Positions 29,575 to 42,600 of a stretch of 64,000 bases of DNA are shown here, one piece after another. The notes beneath the pieces were generated by a model. That model saw only the letters and a program-made list of their open reading frames with translations, searched no databases and was not told the DNA's origin. The translations under genes and the position numbers were made by a program. The first letter of the stretch is position 1, and the number at the start of each line of letters is the position of its first letter. Source of the stretch: Lepiota brunneoincarnata (lineage: Eukaryota > Basidiomycota > Agaricomycetes > Agaricales > Agaricaceae); assembly GCA_023014365.1 (NCBI GenBank), contig JAEBUN010000001.1, forward strand, positions 372,001 through 436,000. The letters run 5' to 3'.

Positions 29575-31594
29575 CAGTGACTGATAAAACCATTCCAATG
29601 TTTTCTTTTGACTCAAAGTAGTAATAGCTCAATGAATAAAATGGATATATTTGTGAATATATTTATAAACATAGCCAAATATGTCATATCCAACCCTGCA
29701 AAATTAGGTTATGTAATACTTCCAAACAAGGCAATTATGAATTTTGTAAGCATTTTAAGTCATTGGAAAACAGTTTTGTCAATGGTAATTTTTGATACTA
29801 ATTCAAGCAATCACATGACTCCATTGATTGTGAATCAATAAGATCATGTGACCATGTGTCTTTGACATATAAGTAGATGTGCTGACAGTCATGTCCCATC
29901 ATTCTCAACCCCCCCACTTACTATGAAGCCATTATTCTTCTACTCCAAAGCAAACCATCCTCTCTATGCTGAATTCTCATCATTCCTATACTAAAATTGA
30001 GGCAATTACTGGTGTTGGGCACAGTACCATATCCAGGCTAGCCTCTAAAAATTGTTCCAGCCTTACTCAGCCACTTGGAGGATGTCCTTCAAAACTCTCT
30101 ACTACCAATATCCAGCATGCTATCCACCTTATCTCTGCTGGCAAGGCTGAAACTGCTGTAAATATAGCCAAATCTCTTGCTCCCATCATTGGGACATCAG
30201 TCTCTTCACAGACTGTGGCAAGACATCTCAAACAGGCAGGAATGAACACTGTAGTCAAGCAAAAAAAGCCTTTACTCTCTGATAAACATAGGAGAGCTAG
30301 GCTGGATTTTGCTCTGACACATCAGCATTGGACTGTGGAGGACTGGAAGCTGGTTGTATGGTCTGATGAGACCACAATTAATTGTTTGGGATCAGATGGG
30401 AGGAAGTGGGGATGGAAAAAGAAGGGAGAGGGGGTCAGTGAAAGATTGGTTAATGGAACTCTAAAGTATGGAGGAGGATCAGTGATGGTTTGGGGCTGTA
30501 TGCTGTGGGATGGCCCAGGCTATGCAGTGAGGATTGATGGAAGGATGGATGCAGAGTTCTTTGTGCAAATTTTGGAGGAAGATTTGAAGAGTCTCCAGTG
30601 GTATAAGCTTAAACCCCAAGATATCATCTTTCAGCAAGATAATGACCCCAAACACAAGAGTACACTGGCCAAAGAATGGTTTCAAAAAAATCATTTTAGG
30701 CTTCTAACCTGGCCACTACAGTCACCTGACCTCAATACCATTGAACACTTATGGGATTATGTGAAGAGAAAGCTAGGAGAGTATAAATCTCCTCCCAAGG
30801 GTATGGAGAAGTTGTGGCAGAGGGTAGAGAAGGAGTGGGATGCTATTCCAGCTGCTGAGTGTCAGAAGTTAATTGAAAGTATGCCTAGAAGAGTAGCAGC
30901 TGTACTCAAAGCCAAGGGGGGCTACTCTAAGTACTAGAAATAGTGTAAGGAGATACTCCAAACATCCCAGTAGTACCTCTACCAACCCTATTGGCACCCC
31001 TGGGCCCCCCAATGCATTATATATCCCTCCTTTCAAACACTTACACTCCAAACACAGCCAGAATACTCCATACATTCCCTCACTGTCCAGATACAACCCT
31101 CCCTCTTTCCCTCTCATTTCTACAGACTCTAGACTGTCATATTCACTTCCCACATTTGTTTCAACCACACTGGGCCTGGGCCTTGTGTAACACCTAGACA
31201 CCATGGCTAAGCCTGGTCCAATTTATATGATTATATAAGTTAGGTATATACCTAGTTTTCACCTGCAGGGGTTTCCTCATCCTATTCTCTTAGGATTTCC
31301 CTGCAGTGTCACTTTGGCTCCCTGAGTTGCCTAAGCCCCACAGGTTGCCCTAACAAATAGTAGGATAGCCTAGTATAATATGTCATTGACAAAACTGTTC
31401 CAATGACTTAAAATGCTTACAAAATTCATAATTGCCTTGTTTGGAGGTATTACATAACCTAACCTTGCAGAGTCGGATATGACATATTTGGCTATGTTTG
31501 TAAATATATTCACAAATTTATCCATTTTATTCATTGAGCTATTACTACTTTAAGTCAAAAGTACAAAACATTGGAATGGTTTTGTGGGTCACTG
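29575..31594 (+). mobile_element. Tc1-B: complete Tc1/mariner element with long inverted repeats
   Basis: The ends are CAGTGACTGATAAAACCATTCC (left) and its counterpart CAGTGACCCACAAAACCATTCC (right, reverse strand), flanked by TA (29573-29574, 31595-31596). The inverted repeats reach roughly 205-215 bp inward (to about 29790 and from about 31383). An internal copy of the end motif ('cattggaa...gttttgtcaatg') marks the inner edge of each arm, as in Tc1-A. Between the transposase stop (30937) and the right arm lie about 440 bp without a recognised gene. Confidence 0.95.
29966..30937 (+). CDS. Tc1-B transposase, intact frame, 323 aa
   Basis: The single uninterrupted frame gives a 323-residue Tc1-family transposase, close to the usual 330-350. 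An N-terminal helix-turn-helix region (SYTKIEAITGVGHSTISRLA, then a second unit around VSSQTVARHLKQAGM) binds the terminal repeats. The DDE catalytic triad is complete: Asp134 (VWSDETTIN), Asp225 (FQQDNDPKH) and Glu260 (SPDLNTIEHLW), with 34 residues between the last two (DD34E). The conserved MVWGCM box is present, unlike in the Tc1-A copies. It should cut and paste the element at TA sites in the nucleus. Start: ATG 29966, 19 bp after another ATG in a different frame. Since both inverted repeats are present, the element could be autonomous. Confidence 0.93.
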   Translation: MLNSHHSYTKIEAITGVGHSTISRLASKNCSSLTQPLGGCPSKLSTTNIQHAIHLISAGKAETAVNIAKSLAPIIGTSVSSQTVARHLKQAGMNTVVKQKKPLLSDKHRRARLDFALTHQHWTVEDWKLVVWSDETTINCLGSDGRKWGWKKKGEGVSERLVNGTLKYGGGSVMVWGCMLWDGPGYAVRIDGRMDAEFFVQILEEDLKSLQWYKLKPQDIIFQQDNDPKHKSTLAKEWFQKNHFRLLTWPLQSPDLNTIEHLWDYVKRKLGEYKSPPKGMEKLWQRVEKEWDAIPAAECQKLIESMPRRVAAVLKAKGGYSKY

Positions 31595-32051
31595 TATGAG
31601 CAAGTTAAAATTAAAGGAGGCAGTTTCAGCTATTGGGGGTGTGTATGTTTGTTTGCTAGACCAGGCAGTATCAAACTCAGGAATGTTCCAAACAACATAG
31701 ACTCTACCTGCTATGGTGCACAAAAGCTTGCAGGTAATTTATTGTTTACCTGCTCCCTCCATATTTATGCACTTATGTAGTGCCCGAAATAATTTGAGAT
31801 AGTCCCTTCAATGTAAACAATATGATATTCAACAGAGCAGTGACCATAACTGTGTATAAACTGATGACCATAAATGATATTGAGCAAGGGAAGCCTAGTA
31901 CAAGTCTCCTATGTAAGATACACAAATCAAGATTTAGACTGATCAGCCAATCATCTAGCCCTCAAGGCCCTATCACATGAAATGACACAAGGTGCCAATC
32001 TTGACTCCTCTGCTCAGTACCCTCCTCCTTAGTGCTATTCCAGTACATGTA

Positions 32052-33296
32052 CAGTAGGGTAGCAAAAGTTTTGCGAAAATTTGTCACATGACCTCATTTA
32101 ACAACAAACGAAAAAAATTCCTATTAATCAACAACTATATCTTACATGCCAAAAATAGCTGGAAAGAAGAATACTGTCTCTGAACTATGCTCCCTGATAT
32201 GTACAAAGCATCAGGGGTGTATTCCTGCTTGTGAAATTACTGATTTCTTCAGAGTCAACATTTCCACCATCTAGTGGGTTATCCATAGGCACAAGGAGCA
32301 GGATCATTATGAGGATGCTCCTAGGTCTGGGAGACCTTCCTTATTGAATGACAGGGCAATGTAACACATCAAAATTGTGCTGGAGAGAAAGAGACCCCAA
32401 ACTCCCTACAAGATCACCCACTCAAGAAACACTTCCTTTGACTCCCCTGCTCATCCCCACACTATCTGGTGTACTATTAGGTATCAATTGGGTCTTAGTA
32501 AATACATTGCTGCAAAGAAACTATTTCTTAAGCCCTCCCATGTCAAAGCCAGGATGGTATGGGCAAGGGAACATTGGAGGTGGATAGAGGAGGACTGGAA
32601 ACATGTAGTCTAGACAGATGAGGCTTCTGTGGAGATTGGATTAGGTTCAAAGATGGTTTGGGTATGGAGGAGACCTGGTGAGAGGTACACAGAAAGGTGT
32701 TTAACCCTTACTTTCAAGTCTGGAAGACAGAGTCTTATAATATGGGGGTATATGGCACACAGAAAACTCATTCCACTGGTTTATATACCCAAGGATACAA
32801 GGACTGATGCAAATTATGTTAGCTTAGTCCTTAGTGGACCATTGTAGGATTTTTTTGGGAATTTATTGGAGGAGAGGGGGTAGGTAGCAGTGATGGAAGA
32901 TGGAGCTCTAATTTACCATGCAAAGGTCACCCAACAATTCTGCAATTCTCATCTCCCCAATCAACTTCCACATCCAGTTCAGTCACCAGATGTTGGTCCA
33001 TTGAATATGTATGGAAATACATCAAAGTCAGAATAAATGACTGACCAGAAATCCCCAAAAACCTTGACAAACTTTGGGAGGCAATTCAGGAGGATTGGAC
33101 AATGATTGATTTAAATTATATTAATGACCTGGTCAAGAGCATGCCCAGTCATGCTCAAGCAGTCTATGAGGCCAAGGGCCACCATTCAAAATATTATCAT
33201 AATTTTAGATGCAGTTGTGGTAGTGTAGTGAATATTTTTAATGATTAATGCATTGTTTGTCTTTGTTGTTTTCGCAAAACTTTTGTTACCCTACTG
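32052..33296 (+). mobile_element. Tc1-C: degenerate Tc1/mariner element (1245 bp)
   Basis: Terminal inverted repeats of 28 bp, CAGTAGGGTAGCAAAAGTTT... on the left and the same with one change on the right, flanked by TA (32050-32051, 33297-33298). It sits inside the P-loop region of NACHT pseudogene 6. Transposase remnants on the plus strand: EEDWKHVV followed by TAG then TDEASVEIGLGSKMVWVWRR, and further right a PHPVQSPDVGPLNMY segment where the Glu motif should be. Several stops and frameshifts make it inactive. Confidence 0.88.
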
Positions 33297-34703
33297 TACA
33301 GCCCTCACCACCAAGGTGCTTGAATGGATCCTTGATGATAAGTGCACCTGGGATATGTTATGGCTCCATGGACCTGCCAGTGTTAGAAAATCACCAGTTG
33401 AGCAAACTCTTGCAGAATTTACTGTGGAGAAGGGTTGCCTGGGTGCTACATTCTTCTTCTTCAGGTCCAATGGGCACCATAATTCCTAGTTGGTCTTCAT
33501 CACTGTTGCATACCAACTTGCTGTCTGGTTCCCAGGATACCTACCTAGAGTTGCAAAGCAGCTAGGTGCTGACCTAGACCTGTTGAAAAGGGCTCCACAT
33601 ATCCAGTTCCAAAAGCTTATTGTTGAGCCATTGGATTCCTTGCCAAGCTACACAAAGTATCTCATTATTCTTGATGGCTTCAATGAGTGTTGAGGGGGTC
33701 AGGCCCAATTACATATCATTGAGTTGATCAATGATCTCATACTATCTCAGGAATCAGTTCCAATCATCTGGATAGTATGCAGTCAACAGGAGCCTCACCT
33801 AATCCATATCCTCTCTTGGGCTGATTTTGCAATACAGTGCTGGAGAGAGAAGCTGGCGATTGATACAGTGGAGTCTCAGGATGATAATGCAAGATTCATT
33901 CATGCCCACTTCAAAGAGATACATGAGAATCACTGCAATTGTATTAAAGAAGATGCTGATGGATACTGGCCATCTGAGGATGCCATTGAGTATATTATCA
34001 ATAAGAGTTCAGGCCTCTTTGCCTTTTCCAGTACTATCCCCAAGTATGTCAAGGGTACCAACTTGCAGACATCCAACAAATGGCTTAACATGGTTCTCTC
34101 TGTGATCCAACATTCTCTTGCAGTTGGACAGTGCAGCCCAATGGAAATCCTTGATCAGCTCTATACAGAAATACTCTCCTGTGTTCCTGATGATGTTTGG
34201 CCAACAATATATTGATTGCTTATGGCTCATGTCCTTCTTTTCCATCCAACAAATCCATCAGCCACACCCCAGGCTATTGGCATTCTGCTAGGAATTACTC
34301 CTACCAGCTTCTATGCTGCTCCTGGCACTCCCTGGAGCCAGATGGTACCTCTTTCCATACCTGTCTCCCTTCCTGGTCTGGACAGCACCTTTGAGGATGA
34401 CTCAAAGGCTGCTGAGTTCTCTCTGGCTGCTATTGCTTCTTGGTTCTCTGCTCATAAGGCTAGGCTCTTGACCTCTTCTGGCTTCTCCTCTCTTTCTGGC
34501 CTGGATCCACTGCTTCACATGGTGGTGGAGTTGGGACTGGATGGTAAGTTGATGAATAGGTTGAACCAGTTAGTAACCAGGCATTGCACTCTTCTAGGGG
34601 GTGATTTGGTGTCTTCTCACTCTCTGACTCAAGCCCAAGGGCTTGACTTGTCAACTCCTGGTATGGGGGGCCCTGTGCCTCCCACTGCAAGTCTGGGTAC
34701 TGG

Positions 34704-36317
34704 TTGTTCACCTTCGCCCCCTTGAGTGTCCCCCTGGCCAACAAGCTGGATCAGCACAGGAGCAAACCACATAAGTGGAGGCCTGCTAAGGCTATATCTG
34801 CTCTTGCTGCTGTGCCTTGTGCCACTGGGGCTCCATCTTCTGGTCTACTGGCAACAGGTGGTTTACTATCTGTTGTGCTTCCTTTGGCAGGTGGTTTGCC
34901 ATCTGCCAGAACACCTTCTGCTAGCCTCCCTTCTTCCCTTCCCCCTCCTCCTCCCTTGGCTACTCAGCCCTGGGTTTCCTCTAGTTCCTATGCTTTAGTT
35001 GCTGCTTCTTCTGGCAGTAATAGGCCCTCTGCCCTGGCTATTGCTTGGACCTTCCCTCATCTCTCTGATCAGGAGATTGAGCGCATGGTTTCTGCTTTGC
35101 AGCACCCTCCTCCCCCTCCCAAGGCTACCTCCTCCTCCCATCTTACCAGGGCAGGTAAGCTGATTGCTGGCACACCTGTACCTCCAGCCCCATCCCATCC
35201 TCCCCTTAGGTCCACCACCAGAGGACCAACTTGCAGACAGCTCCTGGCTGCCTTTGAGTATACTCAGGCCAAGCCTCCTACCATTGCAGACATTGTTCTG
35301 GTGATAAATTGGGGTCTCACACATGTCTCCTCCCAACTCTGTGTCTCATCTGTTATATGGTCCTCCTATCATGGCCCTGAAGGCTTAGTGGCCACCATCT
35401 CTCTTGCTACAACTGGGGTTCCTGCCCAGCTTGACATTGATACTGTAGCATGGTTCCTTCCCCATGTCCCATCCATTACCAAGGCTCTGAGTGTATGCCT
35501 CCCCCACTCCAGGTCTTATCTGAAGCTGGTTGATGGTCCCTGTACTGAGGGCCCTGCCTCTTATCCTGCCATCCATGATGCAGTTACTACTGCTTTTGCA
35601 ACATGTCCCTTGGCTTCTCACCTCCAGCTTGTTGGCCCCCCCTACCCAGTGTGTAACTCCCACTCTGCAGACTCTGCTACAGTCTGGTTTGAGATCTGGG
35701 ATTCTTAAGCTGGATCAAACGCAGCTGCTGTCAACCTCCAGAGTGTATTTATTGGAGATACTCTCTGCCATATTTGACATGCCCAAGCTCATCCTGGTGT
35801 GCCTCAGTGCAACCATTGCTGGGCCTGGGGCCACTCTGGTAAAGTCTGCCACAAGGAAGCAGCTGCTTGTCCCCAGTGCATGAGCCCCCACCAGGAGTTC
35901 AACCACTGTGCAGTTGCACAGTGCTATCGACCCAGACCCAAGGCCTCCCCTCCTGTCCTTGGTACCCCCAGAAATCAACCATGCCCTCATGCTTCCAAGT
36001 GCTGCAACTGCAGTGGTGCTCATGCTGCTAATGACCAACGCTGCCCCTTCTGGCATAACTGGTTCAACCCAGACTGGATCTCTAGATGCATTGCCCACCA
36101 AGCTTCCTTGAAGTCTGAGGTCAGGGCTTCCAGGGCTGAGGCAGCTAGTGCTGCAGCAGCCCTTTCCTCTACTACTGGCCTCAGGCAGGCCCCCACAATC
36201 CCTTCCCTGCACCCCCTGCCTCTCCTGCTGCTGGTAGTACAGTGGATATGGAGACTGAACCTGTTTCCCCTTCTTTTCTATGATTGGTGCAACTCCTATA
36301 GTTCCCTCAGTCTTTGA
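34704..36317 (+). pseudogene. LINE ORF1 (Gag-like, three zinc knuckles), frameshifted
   Basis: The frame 34704-35708 encodes a Pro/Ser/Ala-rich N-terminus, then a folded region typical of fungal Tad1-type ORF1: LKLVDGPCTEGPASYPAIHD and SHSADSATVWFEIWDS. After a frameshift near 35710-35790, another frame carries the CCHC array: CNHCWAWGHSGKVC, CPQCMSPHQEFNHC and CCNCSGAHAANDQRC (35805-36050), followed by PFWHNWFNPDWIS. ORF1 proteins bind the element RNA. The frame opens earlier (34320-34722) in a third register, so the N-terminal part is also shifted. Confidence 0.8.
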
Positions 36318-39246
36318 CTGAGCCTTCCTCCCCTTCCCCTCCCCTCCGGCCTCTCTCCCTTCCCCTACTAGACCGACTTCTTTCCCCTTTCCCCCTGCTA
36401 CCAACTCTTCTATGGTTGTACCAGGGATCTCTCCAATCTCCTCCCAGCATCATACCCAGCTTGCTTCTCTCAATGTCTGGTGCCAAAATGTAAGCCACAA
36501 CTACAATTATGTTGCTGATGTTCTTGAACAGAAGAGGGATTCTGTGGATGTTCTATTTCTTCTGGAGCTCCCCTGGCATATTGTTAGGAGTGCTCCCTCT
36601 ACTGCCAATCTGGATGGCACTCCTGTTGTGGGCCCTCCTATTCACCCTGACTGGTTACTGGTATACAGAGACCCACACTCCCTGGAGGAGGAGTCTCACC
36701 AACATCCAAGGGCCTTAGCCTATGTGCACAAACAACTTTCCCCTTGGCACCCTACTCTTAGGAGGGACCTTGTGGACCATTGGGACATTGTCCTTCTTTC
36801 TCTCTCCCCTCCCTCCTCACCCCTCTCTACATCCTGGGTGTGTACTCAGATGACCAGGCCACAGCACTGTCCTTCCTAGAGGACTGCATGGGCATTATCC
36901 CCCAGTGTCTTTTCATGGGTGGGGACTTCAATGTATGATCTGCTGACTGGGATCCCAACTTCGACTCTGTACCCCAGCTGGCCACCTGACTGGAGGAGCT
37001 TGCCTTTGATCTGGGCCTGGCCAGATCCTTTCCCCTTTCCCCTGGCCCTACCCACTTCCCCAGGGATTGCACAAAGTCCCCCTCAGTCATTGATCTAGCC
37101 TTTGTCCCATTTGAGGTGGGTGGCTCACTCAGGCATAATATTCATCCCATGGGATGTCATCTTGCTGATCATGCTGCCTTGGCCCTCTCTCTTCCCATTT
37201 CCCCTGCATCTATTGGTGTTATTAAGCACTCCATTAAGCAGGACTCTGAGGAGGAGACTGCCTTCATCAGTGATATTTCTACTGCCTGCTCACTTCTGGT
37301 CCCCCCCCAGCCTGGTGTTGAGGGTGAGGTTGACAGAGTGGCTGATGCAATTGGGTCAATCTTTGAACAGGCCTGGGCCACTCACTCCAAGTCATCCTTC
37401 ATCACCCATTGCTCCAAACCCTGGTGGACAGATGATTGTACACTCACTCTCCACTCTTACCTGGCTATCAAGAGTGATGATGATCACAAGTCCTTCCATC
37501 AGTGCACTCAGGAGGCCAGGCGCATATACTTTGATGCTTGTATCCATGAGATTGCTACCACCAACTTGTGCCCATGGAATCTCATGTGCTGGCCAGGCCC
37601 TTGCTTTCTGCCTCCCTGTGAGTCAATGACTTACTAAGGCTACCCCCTCCATTCCTTGGATGATCTCTTCCCCTCCCTCCATGCAGCTTTCAACTCAGCT
37701 GAGGGCAGACAGGTTGACTTGTCACCTCTTTCTGTTCTCTGGGACAGAGACTTGTTGTCTTAGGCCCCATTTGCCATTCCTGAACTCTATAAGGCTTTGG
37801 AGGGCTGCTCCAGCCACTCTGCACCAGGTCCTGACCATATCACATGGAAGCATCTGAAGCTCTTGGTCTTCTGTCCCAGGATTGAGGGTCTCTTCTTAGA
37901 CCTAGCTAATGCCTGCATCTCTGAGGGAAGGTAGCCTGAGTATTTCAAGGGCTCTCGCTCAGTGGTTATTTCCAAGCCTGGGAAGAACAACTACTCCACT
38001 CCCAAGTCTTTCCACCCAATTGCCCTCCTTAATACCCTAGAAAAGCTTATTGAGAAAATGATTGCCTGCTGCATGCAGTTTGATGCTGTATCTAATGGAA
38101 TCTTCCACTCCAACCAACTGGAAGGCATCATCCAGAGGTCCACTGAAGATGCTGGTCTCTTCCTCACTCATGTAGTTTGTGCTGTCTGGGCTAAGGGCCT
38201 TGTCTCCAGTGTACTGGCATTGGACATTGCCCAGTTCTTCCCCTCCATTGATCATGAGGTTCTACTGGAAATCCTTCGACTTATGGGCTTTTCTGCTTCC
38301 CTTGTCTCCTTCTTCCAGTCTTATTTGGTGGGATACTGCACATGCTTTGTATGGGGCTCTGCTGAATCTGAGTGGTATCCTTCTAGTGTGGGTATAGGCC
38401 AGGGCTCTGCACTCTCTCCTATCCTCTCTGCCCTTATTGTGGCTCCTATCCTCCATCTCTTCAATGATCATTCCTCCATGGACCACATTAATGCTACAGC
38501 TCTTTCTTTTGTGGATGATGGCCTTCTTATTGTGCAGCACAAGGACTGGGCTGACAACTTGGCTGTTCTCTGCCAGGCTTATGCAGTCATTCACTCCTTG
38601 ATGGACTCCCTTGGCTTGGTTCTGGAGCACTCCAAAACAGAGGTGTTCCACTTTTCCTGCCACCACAATGATGTGGCTCCTCCTTTAGACCTGGGATTCA
38701 CTCCCTTCTCAGGTGACACTCCTCTGACTGCCAAACTAGTCTGGCAATACCTGGGCTTCTGGTTTGACTGGTGACTGTCCTTCAATGCCCATGTATGGTT
38801 CTATTCTACCAAGGCCCTTACTACTGTGCATGCTATGGGGATGCTTGGCAACTCTGCCTGGGGCCTCACTGCAGACCAGAAGCATCTCCTCTATTGTTCC
38901 TGTGTAGTCCCTATCATAACTTATGGCTCTTCCTTATGGTTCTTCTATGGTGCCCAAGTGAAGGGCCTCCTCTCTCTGCTCCAACATGCTCAACACAAGG
39001 CTGGCCTCTGGATCACAGGTGCATTTAGGACCTCACCTGTTGGGGGAGTCAATGCACTGGCTGGCCTTATCCCCCTCCACCTTCATCTTCACAAACTGTG
39101 TGATAGGGCTGCCCTCCACATTCACAGGCTTCACCACACTCATGCCCTTCACTCCCTCCTGGATCAGTGCTCTACCTCCACAGTCAAGCACCCACTGGCC
39201 ATCCCCTTCCTTGCCCCAGGCATTTGCAGACAGACTGGTGGTGCTC

Positions 39247-39592
39247 TGTCAAAATACCAAGCTGTCCAGCTCAATGTCGCTTATTGTTTTCTTGGCTATT
39301 TCATATTGCCCTTAGTCACTGTAGGTACTTCATTATGGACTTTTTATATTCCTGCTAGCAACGACGATCGAGTTACATTACTTAGCAAATAATTGTACAC
39401 ATTCTTGTTGTACTTAGGTAGTGGTCTGAGCACCTGTGGACCCCAGTTTTCCTATACTGGGTCCCAGGTGCGTACATACCCTCGATGTATCTTTACGAGT
39501 GCTTACCAGTTTTCCTATACTGGGTCCCAGTGGTCCCAAACTTATACATATTGTGTCTCGAGTCATACGTCTGCGTGAATACCTTATCATTA
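39247..39592 (+). repeat. Copia-2 5' LTR (346 bp, TG...TA)
   Basis: Starts TGTCAAAATACC and ends CCTTATCATTA. Both the target duplication and the adjacent primer-binding site require the LTR to end in TA rather than the canonical CA. Within it a 21-bp unit ('ccagttttcctatactgggtcc' class) occurs twice, at 39447 and 39507. A TATA-like 'ttttatatt' is at 39341-39349. Confidence 0.9.
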
Positions 39593-39606
39593 GGTTATGG
39601 GCCCTG
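39593..39606 (+). promoter_or_regulatory. Copia-2 primer-binding site (internal initiator-tRNA-Met type)
   Basis: GGTTATGGGCCCTG begins directly after the LTR. It matches the copia-type site that pairs with the anticodon-stem region of initiator tRNA-Met (half-tRNA primer), a known mechanism of Drosophila copia. The ATG of this site (39597-39599) is also the first codon of gag (MGPASDS). Confidence 0.75.
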
Positions 39607-42600
39607 CTAGTGATTCCATTTCCGAGACATCTGTCCACTTTGCCAAGTTGGACGGCAAAAACTACTATGCATGGTCAGACAATATGAAAGCCATGCTCCA
39701 AGCACGCCAACTCTGGTTCCATGTTGAGGGACTGGAGGAATGTCCCCCAAAGCCATCTGCTGATCCTCCTACTGGTGATGAATCGAAGCCGTTAATGACA
39801 TACTCACCCATCTACAAGGAATGGTTGCAGGCGAAGAAGGATTACCTTACCTGGAAGAAGCTTGATGCTTCTGCGATGGGGTTGATAAGAGGCGCTATCG
39901 AGTTCAGCGAGTGAGAACACATTGGCAAAGTCCTGTCGTCCAAGGAGATGTGGGACAAACTTCGTACATTCTATGTGGACCAATGCCACGATGTCAGCAT
40001 TCATTATTCCTACCAAGAACTCTTTACTATGAAGTGGGATGAATGTACCTCCATGACTGAACATATTGGTGCCTTCTTGAGCCATCGCTGTCACATTGTT
40101 GAAGCGGGCAAGAGGCTTGAAGACACCATTCTCATCCACAATATACTCCTTTCCCTCCCCTCTTCCGGTGTCTGGGATGTCGTCAAACAATCCCTCCTCA
40201 GCCAAGGAAAGAGCCTTACCCTTGACAAGGTGAAGGCTGAGTTGATTATGACACACCATCGAATCGAACACGAGCATGCCAGTGGCAATACCTTGAAGGC
40301 CAAGTCTGATCAGCTGGCCTTGGTTGCCAAGTCACGGCCAACCAGTTCTGGAAACTCAGGTAATAAGGATACAAGGAAAGCTAGGTGGATGAAGAAGGTT
40401 AAACCCACCGACAAATGTCACAATTGCCACAAAAAAGGACATTGGAGTCCTGACTGCCCCGAGCCAAGACGGAAGGGCAAGGATGCGCCCACCAAGTCTG
40501 GTGGATCTGCTAACTTGGCTGTTGACGATCTGAAATCCTTGGGGGAACGTGAGGTCGGAAAAATGTTGATGGTCTCTTCGAATTCTACCACCACTATCGG
40601 AATCATCCTTGATTGTGGTGCGACCACTCACATGTTCATGGACCGAGAGCGTTTCGTTTCCTACCGAGAGGTGTCCAACAAGTATGTTACTGTGGGTGGG
40701 CATAACAAAGTTGCCATGAAGGGTCATGGATCAGTAAGGTTCAAGGCTGTATTGACTGGTGGATACCTCAATGTGACCCTACACGATGTTCTCCATGTTC
40801 TGCAGTTAGGCGCAAATCTAGTCAGTCTTGGTGTCCTACAGCGTGAAGGTGCCTCCGTGCGGAGTAGCAAAGATGGGTTGGTGATTTCAGCAAGTGGCGA
40901 GGATTTGTTCCGTGCCATTCTTACTGGATCGGCTGGTACTCTATACCATATTCACTGTGCAGAGAATAGGGGCGAGGTTGCTTACCTTGCAGGTGGCCCC
41001 TCCATGCGTCTTTGGCATCAACGTATGGGGCACTTGAGCCCCTCTACCATTGACACTATGTCTCGCCAACATGCTGTTAAGGGTCTTGATATTCAAGCCC
41101 CTCGTGATTTTGATCACCTTTGCAGCGGTTGTGCGAACGGAAAGTCCCACTGTCTACCTTTGCCCACTGCAAGCTCAAGTCAGTATGCCAAAATGGAGCT
41201 AGTTGTCATGGATCTCACCGGCCCTATATCCATCCCCACTTGGGATGGCCGCCTGTATGCCCTTGTTGTTGTCGAAGTCAGCTGTCGTTACCCAGTTGGG
41301 AGGTTGCTAAAGGACAAAGAGGAGACTGGAGCGGCTGTACGGGATGTGGTTGCGATGTTGGAACGCCAATCAGGTCTCAAGACGCGTCATTTCCGGAGTG
41401 ACAACGGCACCAAGTTTGTTAATTCTGTCATGGATGAGTTCTGCCGCCACAATGGTATCATTCATGAGACGTCCAACCCCTACCTCCCCGAGCAAAATGG
41501 TATTGCAGAACATGTGATCGCTGTCTTCTTCAAAATGGTCCGCTGCATGTTATATACTGCAGGAGTCGACCTGCGCTACTGGGGGGAAGCTTTTATGTAT
41601 GCTGTACACATCAGGAGTCTCACTCTCACCTCTGGGTTGAAAGGCATCGTTCCCTATGAGGCTTGGACCAGGTGTAAGCCCAGCATTTCGCACCTCCACA
41701 TTTTCGGGTCTCTTGGGTGGGCCCACATCCCCAAGCAGGTATGCAAAGGGAAGCTGGAGTCAAGGGCCATTAAGGTCCGCATACTAGGGTGGTGGACTGA
41801 CGAGACGAAGGGATACCACCTTGAAGATCTTGAGAATGGCAAGTTAATTGCATCCAGTGATGTTCGTTTCTATGAGGATAGCTCCCCCAGCGAGTTAGCG
41901 ATCATGGAAGTTAGTGATCCTGCGCCTTCTGCTGAAGAAGTTGATACGTTGGTGGATAATGCTGTTGGCATTGTTCCTGGGCCTAGTGCTTCAGTTGAGC
42001 TCAGTCCCACCACTGCCGAGTTGGACGTTGTTCCTACCATTCAGTCTCCCTCATCCCCTGCTGAGCCGGGACACCCATCTACACCCCCTCCTCCTATCCC
42101 CAGTGGGAGCGTTGAGCCACCTCCTGCCCCTCGGAAGTCTTCCAAGTGGGCCTCCCTTCCCCAGCGTGAACCCTCTGGGCGTGAACGTCGAGTCCCAGAG
42201 CGGTTTGGGAACCTTGCCATTGACAGTGCAGTATCTCTGGATAATGGCATTAACTTTGCATTTGTGGCTATACGCAATGAGCCTCGCACGTACCGTGAAG
42301 TCCAACGGTCCCCTGCTGTGAAGCAGTGGGAGAGTTCGATCAAGTCTGAATTTGACCAGCTCAAGGCACAAGGCGTGTTTGAGGAGGTGGATATATTACC
42401 AGAGGGGAAGAAAGCTGTTGGGAGTCGGATCGTTTTTCATGTGAAAACTGATAAGCATGGGAATCTGGTCAAATACAAGTCCCGGATCGTTGTGAAGGGC
42501 TTCTTGCAGGTCCCTGGTGAAGACTTCACTGAACATTCTCCTCCGTCACTAAATTCACCACTCTCTGTGTTTTCCTCGCTTATGCTACTCACCTCAATTT

